Below, piece by piece: positions 26,808 through 36,200 of a stretch of 57,395 nt of DNA. Each line of letters begins with the position of its first letter. The first letter of the stretch is position 1. A program made the translations under genes and the position numbers. Origin of the DNA: an uncultured Aquimarina sp. (GTDB lineage: Bacteria; Bacteroidota; Bacteroidia; Flavobacteriales; Flavobacteriaceae). Location: assembly GCA_938011245.1 (NCBI GenBank), contig CALLUJ010000060.1:1-57395 (forward strand), written 5' to 3'. A model generated the notes under the pieces. It was given only the letters and a program-made list of their open reading frames with translations, ran no database searches and was not told where the DNA came from.

Positions 26808-28925
26808 ATGATATTTTCTAAAATATACAGTAGCTTATTTGTTTTTATGCTATTGCTTTCTTCTTGTAACTCTCAAAATAATAAGGTTATGTCTAAGCAT
26901 AAATTTACAAATGCATTACATAAAGAAACCAGCCCTTACCTATTACAGCACGCACATAATCCAGTAAACTGGAAAGCATGGAGCCCAGAAACGCTTAAAG
27001 AAGTTAAAGAGTCTAATAAATTAATGCTTATTAGTATAGGGTATGCAGCTTGCCATTGGTGTCACGTAATGGAAGAAGAAAGCTTTGAAGATACTTTAGT
27101 GGCAAGTATTATGAACAAAAATTTTGTTAACATAAAAATTGACCGAGAGGAACGTCCAGATATAGACCAAGTATATATGAGTGCAGTACAATTAATGACT
27201 GGTAGCGGAGGGTGGCCCATGAACGTAGTAGCTTTGCCAGATGGAAGACCCGTATGGGGAGGAACATATTTTCCTAAAGGGAATTGGATAAGTGCGTTGG
27301 AACAAATTCAAGATATATACAAAAAAAATCCAGAAAAGTTAGAAGATTATGCTAATCGATTGGCAGAAGGAATGGAACAGACTAGCTTGGTGACTCCTAA
27401 CTTAAATGCAATAGTATTTAAAGATGAAATTTTAACAGAAGCAGTAAAAAATTGGAGCCAAAACTTTGACCGTCAAAAAGGGGGGCTAAATTTTTCGCCT
27501 AAGTTTATGATGCCCAATAATTATCACTTTCTAATGCGTTATGCACACCAAACAAAAGATGAAGATTTAAAAAAATATGTATTGCATACATTAAATCAGA
27601 TTTCTTATGGAGGTGTTTACGATCATGTAGGAGGAGGTTTTTCTAGGTATTCCACAGATAAAAAATGGCATGTTCCTCATTTTGAAAAAATGCTTTACGA
27701 TAACGCACAACTTATAAGTTTATATTCCGATGCTTACTTGTTAACTAAAGATCCATGGTACAAGCAAGTGGTTTATGAAACATTAGCTTTTATAGAAAGA
27801 GAACTAACAGATACGAGTGGTGCTTTTTATTCTTCATTAGATGCCGATAGTATAAACGCTAATAAGGAATTGGAAGAAGGAGCATATTATGTTTGGCAAG
27901 TATCTGAATTGAAAGAGATATTAGGTAATGATTTTAAGCTGTTTTCTGAATACTATAATGTAAATAGTTATGGCTTATGGGAACACAGTAATTATGTGCT
28001 AATTAGAAAACAAAACGATTTAGAATTTATAAACAAGCACAAATTAAAAGAAGATAATTTTTTAGAAAAACAAAAACAATGGAAAAGTTTATTATTGCAG
28101 CAAAGAGAGCAAAGACCACGTCCACGTTTAGACGATAAAACGCTTACATCTTGGAATGCATTAATGCTAAAAGGCTATGTAGATGCATACCGAGTTTTTA
28201 AGGAAGAAACATTTTTAGAAGCGGCTATTAAAAATGCTCAATTCATTAAAAAATATCAATTAGATAGCTCTGGAAAACTGAGACATAATTATAAAAACGG
28301 TAAAAGTACCATTAACGGATATTTAGAAGATTATGCGGCAACCATAGAAGCCTTTGTTGTATTATACGAAGTAAGCTTAGATAATGACTATTTAACAATG
28401 GCAGAAAAAATGGTAAACTATGTACAAAAGCATTTTTACGATAAAGTTTCTAAAATGTATTTCTTTACCTCCAATTTAGACACATCATTAGTTACACGAA
28501 ACATTGAATCCTCAGACAATGTAATTCCAGCCTCTAATTCCATAATGGCTAAAAACTTATACAAATTGTCGCATTATTTATCTAATAGAATGTATTTAGA
28601 ACAATCTAAACAAATGCTTCATAACGTTCAATTAAATTTTGAAAAGTATTCGTCTGGATATTCTAATTGGATGGATTTGTACTTGAATTTTACAGACTCT
28701 TTTTACGAAGTTGTTGTTACAGGGGTTAATTCTAAAGAAAAAATTAAAGAATTACAACAAGTTTATTACCCTAATAAAATTATTGCGGGAAGTTTAAGCC
28801 CTTCTAATGAACCTTTGTTTAAAGGAAGATTTAAAGAAAAAGAAACATATATTTTTATTTGTCAAGATAATGCCTGTAAATACCCTGTAAAAAAAGTTGA
28901 AGAAGCCTTTGAATTGATGAAATAA
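26808..28925 (+). CDS. Thioredoxin-domain (DUF255/YyaL, SPATA20-like) lipoprotein
   Basis: 705 residues. Signal peptide with lipobox LLSSC (Cys20), then the DUF255 thioredoxin-like domain with TSPYLLQHAHNPVNW and the active-site AACHWCHVM (Cys82 and Cys85). MTGSGGWPMNV and the (alpha/alpha)6 glycosidase-like remainder (for example YDHVGGGFSRYSTD, HFEKMLYDNAQL) match the YyaL/spermatogenesis-associated protein 20 family. The biochemical role of the family is unsettled. The lipobox puts this member at a membrane; a start at Met28 would make it cytosolic, but the longer start is supported by the good signal. Confidence 0.9.
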   Translation: MIFSKIYSSLFVFMLLLSSCNSQNNKVMSKHKFTNALHKETSPYLLQHAHNPVNWKAWSPETLKEVKESNKLMLISIGYAACHWCHVMEEESFEDTLVASIMNKNFVNIKIDREERPDIDQVYMSAVQLMTGSGGWPMNVVALPDGRPVWGGTYFPKGNWISALEQIQDIYKKNPEKLEDYANRLAEGMEQTSLVTPNLNAIVFKDEILTEAVKNWSQNFDRQKGGLNFSPKFMMPNNYHFLMRYAHQTKDEDLKKYVLHTLNQISYGGVYDHVGGGFSRYSTDKKWHVPHFEKMLYDNAQLISLYSDAYLLTKDPWYKQVVYETLAFIERELTDTSGAFYSSLDADSINANKELEEGAYYVWQVSELKEILGNDFKLFSEYYNVNSYGLWEHSNYVLIRKQNDLEFINKHKLKEDNFLEKQKQWKSLLLQQREQRPRPRLDDKTLTSWNALMLKGYVDAYRVFKEETFLEAAIKNAQFIKKYQLDSSGKLRHNYKNGKSTINGYLEDYAATIEAFVVLYEVSLDNDYLTMAEKMVNYVQKHFYDKVSKMYFFTSNLDTSLVTRNIESSDNVIPASNSIMAKNLYKLSHYLSNRMYLEQSKQMLHNVQLNFEKYSSGYSNWMDLYLNFTDSFYEVVVTGVNSKEKIKELQQVYYPNKIIAGSLSPSNEPLFKGRFKEKETYIFICQDNACKYPVKKVEEAFELMK

Positions 28926-28938
28926 TTAACCTGTTTTA

Positions 28939-29412
28939 TTAATTTAATCTCCAAATACTTAAATTAAGAGCTAGTGCAAAACCAACCCATAGTATGTAGG
29001 GAATAAGCAAATTAGCGGCAAAGCTATTTATTATTTTAAAACGTTTGTAAGTGAACAATAGTAAAATAAATAGTCCTATAATAATAAATAGAGCACTTAA
29101 TATTTTATTCATGCCAAAGAAAACTAAAGACCAAAGAACGTTAAGCAGTAATTGAAAAATAAAATGATACATGGCGGTTTTAACCCATTTATGATGAAAA
29201 CCTCTACTCCAAATAATTCCAGACGCTATTCCCATGGCGATATATAGGAATGTCCATACAGGAGCAAACACCCAATTAGGAGGATTGAAAAACGGTTTAT
29301 TTAAAGTAGGATACCAAGTATGAACCGAAGATTGAGTGGCAAACGCTCCAATAACACCAGCTAGCAAACATACCGTAATAGAAATACTTATGAAAATTAC
29401 TTTTTTATTCAT
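28939..29412 (-). CDS. TspO/MBR family protein
   Basis: 157 residues with five predicted membrane segments. Family features are visible: WYPTLNKPFFNPPNWVFAPVW, where loop and Pro/Trp-rich segment bind tetrapyrrole or other ligands, LNVLWSLVFFGM and the late YILWVGFALALNLSIW. TspO proteins bind porphyrins and cholesterol-like molecules. Converges with the DUF255 gene with only 13 nt between them and is divergent from mvaD. Confidence 0.93.
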   Translation of the reverse strand: MNKKVIFISISITVCLLAGVIGAFATQSSVHTWYPTLNKPFFNPPNWVFAPVWTFLYIAMGIASGIIWSRGFHHKWVKTAMYHFIFQLLLNVLWSLVFFGMNKILSALFIIIGLFILLLFTYKRFKIINSFAANLLIPYILWVGFALALNLSIWRLN

Positions 29413-29480
29413 TTTAAGTGAGTTGGATTTTAAAAATACTATTTTTTTGCTTTGATTATACTCGTAATCATATTGAAAGT

Positions 29481-29488
29481 TATATTTG
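29481..29488 (+). promoter_or_regulatory. Putative -7 element (TATATTTG) of mvaD
   Basis: TATATTTG lies 14 nt before the TTG start of mvaD in the tspO-mvaD divergent gap. A TTTG at 29451-29454 is 26 nt away, longer than ideal. Confidence 0.4.
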
Positions 29489-29502
29489 TTTAAAAAAAAA
29501 TT

Positions 29503-30582
29503 TTGGAGTCAACATATATTTCAGAAATAACATCATACAAGACTAAGGAAGGTAGTGTCTCATGCGAATCACCAAGTAATATTGCTTTAATAAAATATTG
29601 GGGAAAAAAACCTGTTCAAATACCAGAGAACGCCTCTCTAAGTTTTACGTTAAGCAATTGTAAAACAATAACATCCATAAGTTTTAAAAAGCGAGAAATA
29701 TCTAATAAACATTTTGGGGTACGTTTTTTGTTTGAAGGAAAACCTAAACCAAGTTTTGAAACTAAAATACAGGTGTTTTTAGAAAGAGCATTACCACATT
29801 TTTCTTTTTTAAAAGATTTTGATTTTGAAATAAATAGTAGCAATACATTTCCCCATAGTAGTGGAATAGCTTCTTCTGCAAGTGGAATGAGTGCTTTAGC
29901 GAAGTGCTTTGTAGACATAGAAAATCAATTAGGAGGAAAACTAACTCCATTAAAACAAATAGAAAAAGCTTCGTATTTAGCAAGATTAGGTTCAGGAAGT
30001 GCTTGCAGAAGTTTGGAAGGACCTATTGCCGTATGGGGGAAACATAATAAGATAGAGGGCTCCAGTAATCAATTTGCTGTGAAATTCAATTTGCCTGTTC
30101 ACAGCGTATTTAGAAATTATCAAGATACCGTATTACTTATAGATAAAGGAGAAAAACAAGTTAGTAGCACTGTTGGACATAATTTAATGTTAGACCATCC
30201 TTTTGCAAAAAATCGTTTTATTCAAGCAAATAAAAATTTGGCGAAATTAAGTGAAGTACTTCAATCGGGTAATTTAGAGAATTTTATAAAAATTGTAGAA
30301 AGTGAAGCCTTAACACTTCACGCTATGATGATGACTTCTTACCCTTATTTTATTTTAATGAAACCAAATACATTAGAAGTTATTAATAGAATATGGGAAT
30401 TTCGAAAATCTACAAATATTCCTGTATGTTTTACTTTAGATGCAGGAGCTAATGTACATGTTCTTTATCCAGAAAAAGATAAGAAACTAGTGTTAAATTT
30501 TATAAAGGATAAGTTAGTAGACAAATGTCAAAACAAGCAATACATTTGCGATAACACAGGAAATGGTGCGTTAATAATATAA
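29503..30582 (+). CDS. mvaD: Diphosphomevalonate decarboxylase
   Basis: 359 residues. The start is TTG at 29503: an in-frame TAA lies at 29491 and no ATG exists before the conserved ATP/substrate region. Motifs ESPSNIALIKYWGKK (about 23-37), NTFPHSSGIASSASGMSAL (GHMP-type loop) and GSGSACRSLEGPIAVW, with the catalytic Asp expected in LDAGANVHVL, identify the enzyme that makes isopentenyl diphosphate. It starts a run of isoprenoid genes with mvaK and ubiA. Confidence 0.94.
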   Translation: MESTYISEITSYKTKEGSVSCESPSNIALIKYWGKKPVQIPENASLSFTLSNCKTITSISFKKREISNKHFGVRFLFEGKPKPSFETKIQVFLERALPHFSFLKDFDFEINSSNTFPHSSGIASSASGMSALAKCFVDIENQLGGKLTPLKQIEKASYLARLGSGSACRSLEGPIAVWGKHNKIEGSSNQFAVKFNLPVHSVFRNYQDTVLLIDKGEKQVSSTVGHNLMLDHPFAKNRFIQANKNLAKLSEVLQSGNLENFIKIVESEALTLHAMMMTSYPYFILMKPNTLEVINRIWEFRKSTNIPVCFTLDAGANVHVLYPEKDKKLVLNFIKDKLVDKCQNKQYICDNTGNGALII

Positions 30583-30586
30583 ATTG

Positions 30587-30594
30587 TATTTTTG
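30587..30594 (+). promoter_or_regulatory. Putative -7 element (TATTTTTG) before mvaK
   Basis: TATTTTTG in the 34-nt gap between mvaD and the GTG start at 30617. There is no -33 TTG, so it may be coincidental in AT-rich sequence. Confidence 0.3.
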
Positions 30595-30616
30595 TTGTAG
30601 TTAAATAACTTGTATT

Positions 30617-31549
30617 GTGGTAAAGGGACCCTTATTTTATTCTAAAATTTTGTTATTTGGAGAGTACGGAATTATTAAAAATTCTAAAGGACTTTCTATA
30701 CCCTATAATTTTTATAATGGAGCATTAAAAATTTCAGACCTATCAGATAAAGCTTCTAAAGAATCTAATAAAAGTTTATTGCTCTTTGCAAAGTATCTTA
30801 GTGAAAACTCTTCCAAATTAGTAAAATTTGATAATAAGGCTTTTCTGAAAGATGTAAATAAAGGAATGTATTTCGATAGTAGTATTCCTCAAGGATATGG
30901 AGTAGGTAGTAGTGGTGCTTTAGTGGCTTCTATATACGATAAGTATGCATCGGACAAAATTACAGTTTTAGAAAATTTAACACGTGATAAATTATTAAAA
31001 CTTAAAGCTATTTTTGCCCATATGGAATCATTTTTCCATGGCAATAGCTCTGGATTAGACCCCTTAAATAGTTATTTAAGTTTACCTATTTTAATTCATT
31101 CTAAAAATGATGTAGAAACGGCAGGAATTCCTTCGCAAAAACAGCAAAATAAAGGAGCTGTATTTTTATTAGATAGTGGAATTGTTGGAGAAACAGCTCC
31201 AATGGTTAATCTGTTTATGGAAAAAATGAAGCAAGATGGATTTCGATCGATGCTTAAAGAGCAGTTTGTTATTTATACAGATGCCTGTGTGGAAGACTTT
31301 TTAAGTGGCAATGTATCTTCTCTATTTGCAAACATTAAAAAATTGTCAAAAACAGTATTTGATAACTTCAAACCTATGATTCCACAAAAATTCCATAAAC
31401 TATGGAAAGAAGGAATAGATACTAACGACTATTATTTGAAACTTTGTGGATCTGGAGGAGGAGGTTATATTCTTGGTTTTGCAGAAGATTTTGAAAAAGC
31501 AAAAAAATCTCTTAAAGATTATTCTTTAGATGTTGTATATCGTTTTTAA
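30617..31549 (+). CDS. GHMP kinase, probable mevalonate kinase
   Basis: 310 residues, GTG start at 30617 (no ATG precedes the conserved SKILLFGEYGII). GHMP motif 2 is PQGYGVGSSGALVASIY (about 94-110), and motif 3 is LCGSGGGGYILGF near residue 283. HGNSSGLDPLNSYLS supplies the catalytic Asp. Phosphorylates mevalonate or a related intermediate; adjacency to mvaD supports mevalonate kinase, while phosphomevalonate kinase is an alternative from sequence alone. Confidence 0.85.
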   Translation: MVKGPLFYSKILLFGEYGIIKNSKGLSIPYNFYNGALKISDLSDKASKESNKSLLLFAKYLSENSSKLVKFDNKAFLKDVNKGMYFDSSIPQGYGVGSSGALVASIYDKYASDKITVLENLTRDKLLKLKAIFAHMESFFHGNSSGLDPLNSYLSLPILIHSKNDVETAGIPSQKQQNKGAVFLLDSGIVGETAPMVNLFMEKMKQDGFRSMLKEQFVIYTDACVEDFLSGNVSSLFANIKKLSKTVFDNFKPMIPQKFHKLWKEGIDTNDYYLKLCGSGGGGYILGFAEDFEKAKKSLKDYSLDVVYRF

Positions 31550-31640
31550 AGTAAATTAAGCCTTATAGCTTTTCGGAAGCTAGTGTTAAATTTTAAAAAG
31601 CTATAACCTAAACTCTTAAGAATACTTCCAAAATTTTATT

Positions 31641-32549
31641 ATGCCTATAAGTAGAAAAATTAAATGGCTACTCTATAAGTCTATAGGCTTACTTTCTATT
31701 GTTAGAGGCTATAACTTGCTCATAATTGTTGTAGCTCAATATTTAGCCAGTGTTTTTATTCTTTCGGAAAAAAACTCGTACCTAGACACGGTTACCGACT
31801 TTAAACTGTTAACCATAATTATAGCAACCGTATTAGCAATTGGTTCAGGGTATATTATAAATAGTTTTTACGATAGTGAAAAAGATTTAATTAATAGACC
31901 ACAAAAGACGAAGTTGGATAAGTTGGTAAGTCAGCGTACCAAATTGAGTATTTATTTTGTCTTAAACTTTTTAGTAGTAACAGTAGCCAGTTATAATTCA
32001 TTTAAAGTGGTTTTGTTTTTTTCTAGCTATATTTTCGGAATTTGGTTGTATTCTCATAAACTCAAACGCATAGTTATAGTAGGTAATATTGTAGCTACAT
32101 TCTTAGCAATATTTCCTTTTTTTGCTGTGTTTATGTATTATAAAAATTATGACTTAGTAATTTTTGTACATGCTCATTTTTTAATTTTAATTATTTTGAT
32201 GAGAGAGGTAGTAAAAGATTTAGAAAACCTTTCTGGAGATGTAGCTATGGGATACCAAACCATACCTATTTTTTATGGTGAAAAGTTTACCAAACGAGTG
32301 TTGTGTTTTCTTGGCGTTGTAACTATTATAGTAGCTCTACTTCTAATATTGTTTTTTCCCTTAGGGTATATGGATTATTACTTTTTATTTAGTATATCGA
32401 TTTTATTAGGTTTTTTGGTATTATTACTAAAATCGACATCAAAGAAAGACTTTTTGTTATTGCATAACATATTAAAGCTTATAATAGTTTTAGGGGTATT
32501 AAGCATTGTTTTAATTGATACTTGCGTTTTCGACATATTAATAAAATAA
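31641..32549 (+). CDS. UbiA-family prenyltransferase
   Basis: 302 residues with about eight or nine membrane segments. The first Asp-rich prenyl-diphosphate site is NSFYDSEKD (Asn74, Asp78, Asp82) followed by INRPQK. The second site is in KDLENLSGDVAMGYQT. Family members attach isoprenoid chains to quinone, heme or glycerol-lipid acceptors. The adjacent mevalonate genes and the annotation habit for flavobacteria (geranylgeranylglycerol-phosphate geranylgeranyltransferase) make a lipid acceptor possible, but the acceptor cannot be read from sequence. Confidence 0.85.
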   Translation: MPISRKIKWLLYKSIGLLSIVRGYNLLIIVVAQYLASVFILSEKNSYLDTVTDFKLLTIIIATVLAIGSGYIINSFYDSEKDLINRPQKTKLDKLVSQRTKLSIYFVLNFLVVTVASYNSFKVVLFFSSYIFGIWLYSHKLKRIVIVGNIVATFLAIFPFFAVFMYYKNYDLVIFVHAHFLILIILMREVVKDLENLSGDVAMGYQTIPIFYGEKFTKRVLCFLGVVTIIVALLLILFFPLGYMDYYFLFSISILLGFLVLLLKSTSKKDFLLLHNILKLIIVLGVLSIVLIDTCVFDILIK

Positions 32550-32603
32550 ATATTATTAAAAACGATAGAAAATAATAAATATAATCGGTAACATTTATTT
32601 TTA

Positions 32604-32611
32604 TATTTTTG
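32604..32611 (+). promoter_or_regulatory. Putative -7 element (TATTTTTG) of ruvA-sprA
   Basis: TATTTTTG 22 nt before the ruvA start codon. No clear TTG box. It could drive ruvA and, by the 4-nt junction, sprA. Confidence 0.4.
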
Positions 32612-32633
32612 ATGATTAAATTTAAGAATGTAA

Positions 32634-33215
32634 ATGATTACACATATAAAAGGGAAATTGGTTGAGAAGAACCCTACAGAAGTGATTATTGATTGCAATG
32701 GAATAGGTTATTTCGTAAATATTTCGTTGCATACTTTTTCGCAGATAGGAGAAGAAGAATTAGTTCAACTATACACTCATTTACAAGTTAAAGAAGATTC
32801 GCACACACTTTTTGGTTTTAAAGAGCGCTCCGAACGAGATATTTTTAGATTACTTATTTCCGTGTCTGGAATTGGCGCAAGCATTGCACGTACTATGCTA
32901 TCCTCACTAACGCCCTCTCAGGTAAAGGATGCTATTGCGCATTCTGATGTAGCAAGTATTCAATCGGTAAAAGGAATTGGAGCTAAAACCGCTCAACGAG
33001 TAATCTTGGATTTAAAGGATAAAATCATAAAATTAGGCGATGTAAGTGAAATAACTCCTAATTCGGACAATTTCAGCAAAGATGAAGCGTTATCTGCTTT
33101 AGAAACTCTTGGATTTAACAGAAAAATCGCACAAAAAGCAGTGGATAATTTAATTAAAAATGACCCTAGTCTTAGTGTAGAAAATATTATAAAGTTAGCT
33201 CTTAAAAAACTATAG
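32634..33215 (+). CDS. ruvA: Holliday junction branch migration protein RuvA
   Basis: 193 residues. N-terminal OB fold (MITHIKGKLVEKNPTEVIIDCNG is the family start), two HhH motifs (LLISVSGIGASIARTML and SVKGIGAKTAQRVILDL) and a C-terminal RuvB-binding UBA-like domain ending IIKLALKKL. It binds four-way DNA junctions with RuvB. It is 4 nt upstream of sprA, the known order in Flavobacterium. Confidence 0.97.
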   Translation: MITHIKGKLVEKNPTEVIIDCNGIGYFVNISLHTFSQIGEEELVQLYTHLQVKEDSHTLFGFKERSERDIFRLLISVSGIGASIARTMLSSLTPSQVKDAIAHSDVASIQSVKGIGAKTAQRVILDLKDKIIKLGDVSEITPNSDNFSKDEALSALETLGFNRKIAQKAVDNLIKNDPSLSVENIIKLALKKL

Positions 33216-33219
33216 TCTT

Positions 33220-36200
33220 TTGTTAATAAAAAACTGGTTACAACGTACAATAACTATTGCTTTTACAACACTTTTAGTGTTTTTTAATGGAGCATTTTTT
33301 GGTCAGGAAAACGAAAAAAAACGTGACTCTACAAGCACGACATTTTCGTTTAACAAGCTAGATTTACCAGATCCAGATAGTATAGAAAGCAAATACGAGT
33401 ATGACCCCCAAAGTAACAAATACAAATATTCGCAATCTATCGATGGTTATAGTATTCGATATCCATTATATCTAACACCCACGGAGTTTGAGGCATTAGT
33501 TCAGAAAGAGCAAATGCGTGATTATTTTAAAGAGAAAGAGAATGCACTTAATGGTAAAGGTGCAGATGCCGAGGAGAAACGAAAACGTTTGTTACCTATT
33601 TTTTATGTAAATTCAAACTTCTTTGAGAGTGTTTTTGGAGGTAAAGAAATAGAAATTATTCCACAAGGATCGGTAGAAGTAGATTTAGGATTGCTTTTCA
33701 ATAAACAAGATAACCCTTCTTTTTCGCCAAGAAATCAAAGTAATTTTACTTTTGATTTTGATCAGAGAATTAGCTTAAGTCTTCAAGGAAACATAGGAAC
33801 AAGGCTGTCAGTATTAGCTAACTTTGACACAGAATCGACATTTGACTTCCAAAATCAATTAAAGTTAGAATACAATCCAACCGAAGATGCTATTATTAGA
33901 GCCATAGAAGTAGGTAATGTAAACTTTCCTTTAAACAGTTCCTTAATTCAAGGGTCACAAAGCTTATTTGGAGTAAAGGGACAGTTTCAATTTGGAAAAA
34001 CAACTATTACAGGTGTGTTTTCAGAACAACGATCAGATACTCGTAGAGTAACGGTCCAAGGTTCGGGAACAATAGAGGACTATGAACTTTTTGCTTTAGA
34101 TTACGACGAAAACCGACATTACTTTTTATCACACTATTTTAGAGATACCTATGATGAATCATTAGAGCGTTATCCATTTATTAATTCTAATGTTCAAATT
34201 ACAAGAATCCAAGTATGGGTAACTAACCGTACTAATAACACACGTGGATTAACTAATGCTAGGAATTTAGTGGCTATTCAAGATTTAGGAGAATCGTTAA
34301 GCGAAAATATAGGTTTTTCTCTTGATGTAGCAGGAGATGTAGCCGTAGATAATGGATTAAACATAACCGTTTCTAATCAAAACACTATTCAGGACCCAAG
34401 ACTGCCAGATAATGGTAACAACCGTTTAGATCCAGAACGAATTGGAGGAGCCGATTTGAGACCTTCGATAAGAGATATTGCTTTTGTACAAGATGGTTTT
34501 TCTAATTTTCCTAATGCAGAAGAAGGTTTAGATTATTCTATTTTAGAAAATGCTCGTTTGCTTACCGATAATCAATATACATTAAATACTCAACTAGGTT
34601 ACATTTCATTAAATCAACGTTTGAATAACGATGAGGTATTAGCAGTAGCCTACCAATACACTAAAAATGGTCAAGTATTTCAAGTAGGAGAATTCGCTAA
34701 CGATGGAGTAGCAAACACACAAACAGATGGTCAAATTCAGGTAGGAAATGGGACAAGTGAAGAAACCCAAAGTGCATCTCCAACACAAAACTTAATTGTT
34801 AAAACTTTAAAGAGTTCGGTAACCTCTGTAACCGAGCCTGTATGGGATTTAATGATGAAAAACATTTATAGTTTAGGGGTGTTTAGATTGGAACAAGACG
34901 ATTTTAGGATGAATATATTTTTTACGGACCCATCTCCGGTAAACTTTATTAAATCTGGCGATACTTTTTTACCAACTACGGATGAACTTAATAGACCAAT
35001 AGACCAAAGTAATCCTAACACTTTGTTACAACTCTTTAATTTTGACAGATTAAATATTAATAATGATCCAATAAACGGAGGAGATGGTTTTTTTGATTTT
35101 GTTCCTGGATTAACAGTAGATACAGAAAATGGTAGAATAATTTTCACAAAAGTAGAACCCTTTGGAGAGTACTTGTTTGATAGGTTAGGAGATAATGGTA
35201 CTACAGAATACGATACTTCGGTAAGAAATACATGGAATGCAAACCAGCAAGAGTTCGTTTTTGATAGACTTTATACAGAAACAAAAACCCGAGCAGAGCA
35301 ATTACAGGCAGATAAAAATAAATTTCAATTAAAAGGACGCTATAAAACCTCTGGACAAAATGGGATATCTATAGGGGCGTTTAATGTGCCAAGAGGATCG
35401 GTAACGGTTACCGCAGGAGGAAGGGTGTTACAAGAAGGGGTAGATTACACCGTAAACTATCAATTAGGTCGTGTAGAAATTTTAGACCCTGCATTATTAG
35501 CCTCAAATACTCCTATCGATATTGCAACAGAAAATAATGCAGTGTTTGGACAGCAAACCAAGCGTTATATAGGAGTAAATGTAGAACACAAGTTCTCTAA
35601 AGATTTTGTATTAGGAGCTACGTATTTAAATTTAAGAGAACGCCCTTTAACACAAAAATCAAATTTAGATTTTGAACCAATTAATAATACTATCTTAGGA
35701 ATTAATGGTAATTATTCCACAGAAGTTCCCTTTCTTACTCGCTTAGTAAACAAGTTGCCTAATATAGATACAGAAGCACCGTCTAATTTCTCAATAAGAG
35801 GAGAATTTGCGTATTTATTTGCAGGCGCACCTAATGCAGCAGATTTTGAAGGTCAAGTAACATCCTATATAGATGATTTTGAAGGCGCACAAACCAGAAT
35901 TGATGTAGGTTCACCTTTACAGTGGGAGCTTTCGAGTGTCCCAGAAGGTTTTGAAGGAGCTTCTGCAACAGGGGTTGAAACAGGTTTTAGAAGGTCAGCT
36001 TTATCGTGGTACACTATAGATCAGGTTTTTTATAGTAGACAAAGGCCTAGTGGTGTTTCAGAATCGGATTTATCTAGACCACAGACACGCCGAATTTTTT
36101 CGCAAGAAATTTTTCCAAATAGGCAAATTGCTCAAAACCAAACACGAGCATTATTTCCTTTAGATGTACATTATAGGCCAGCCGAGCGTGGCCCGTATAA

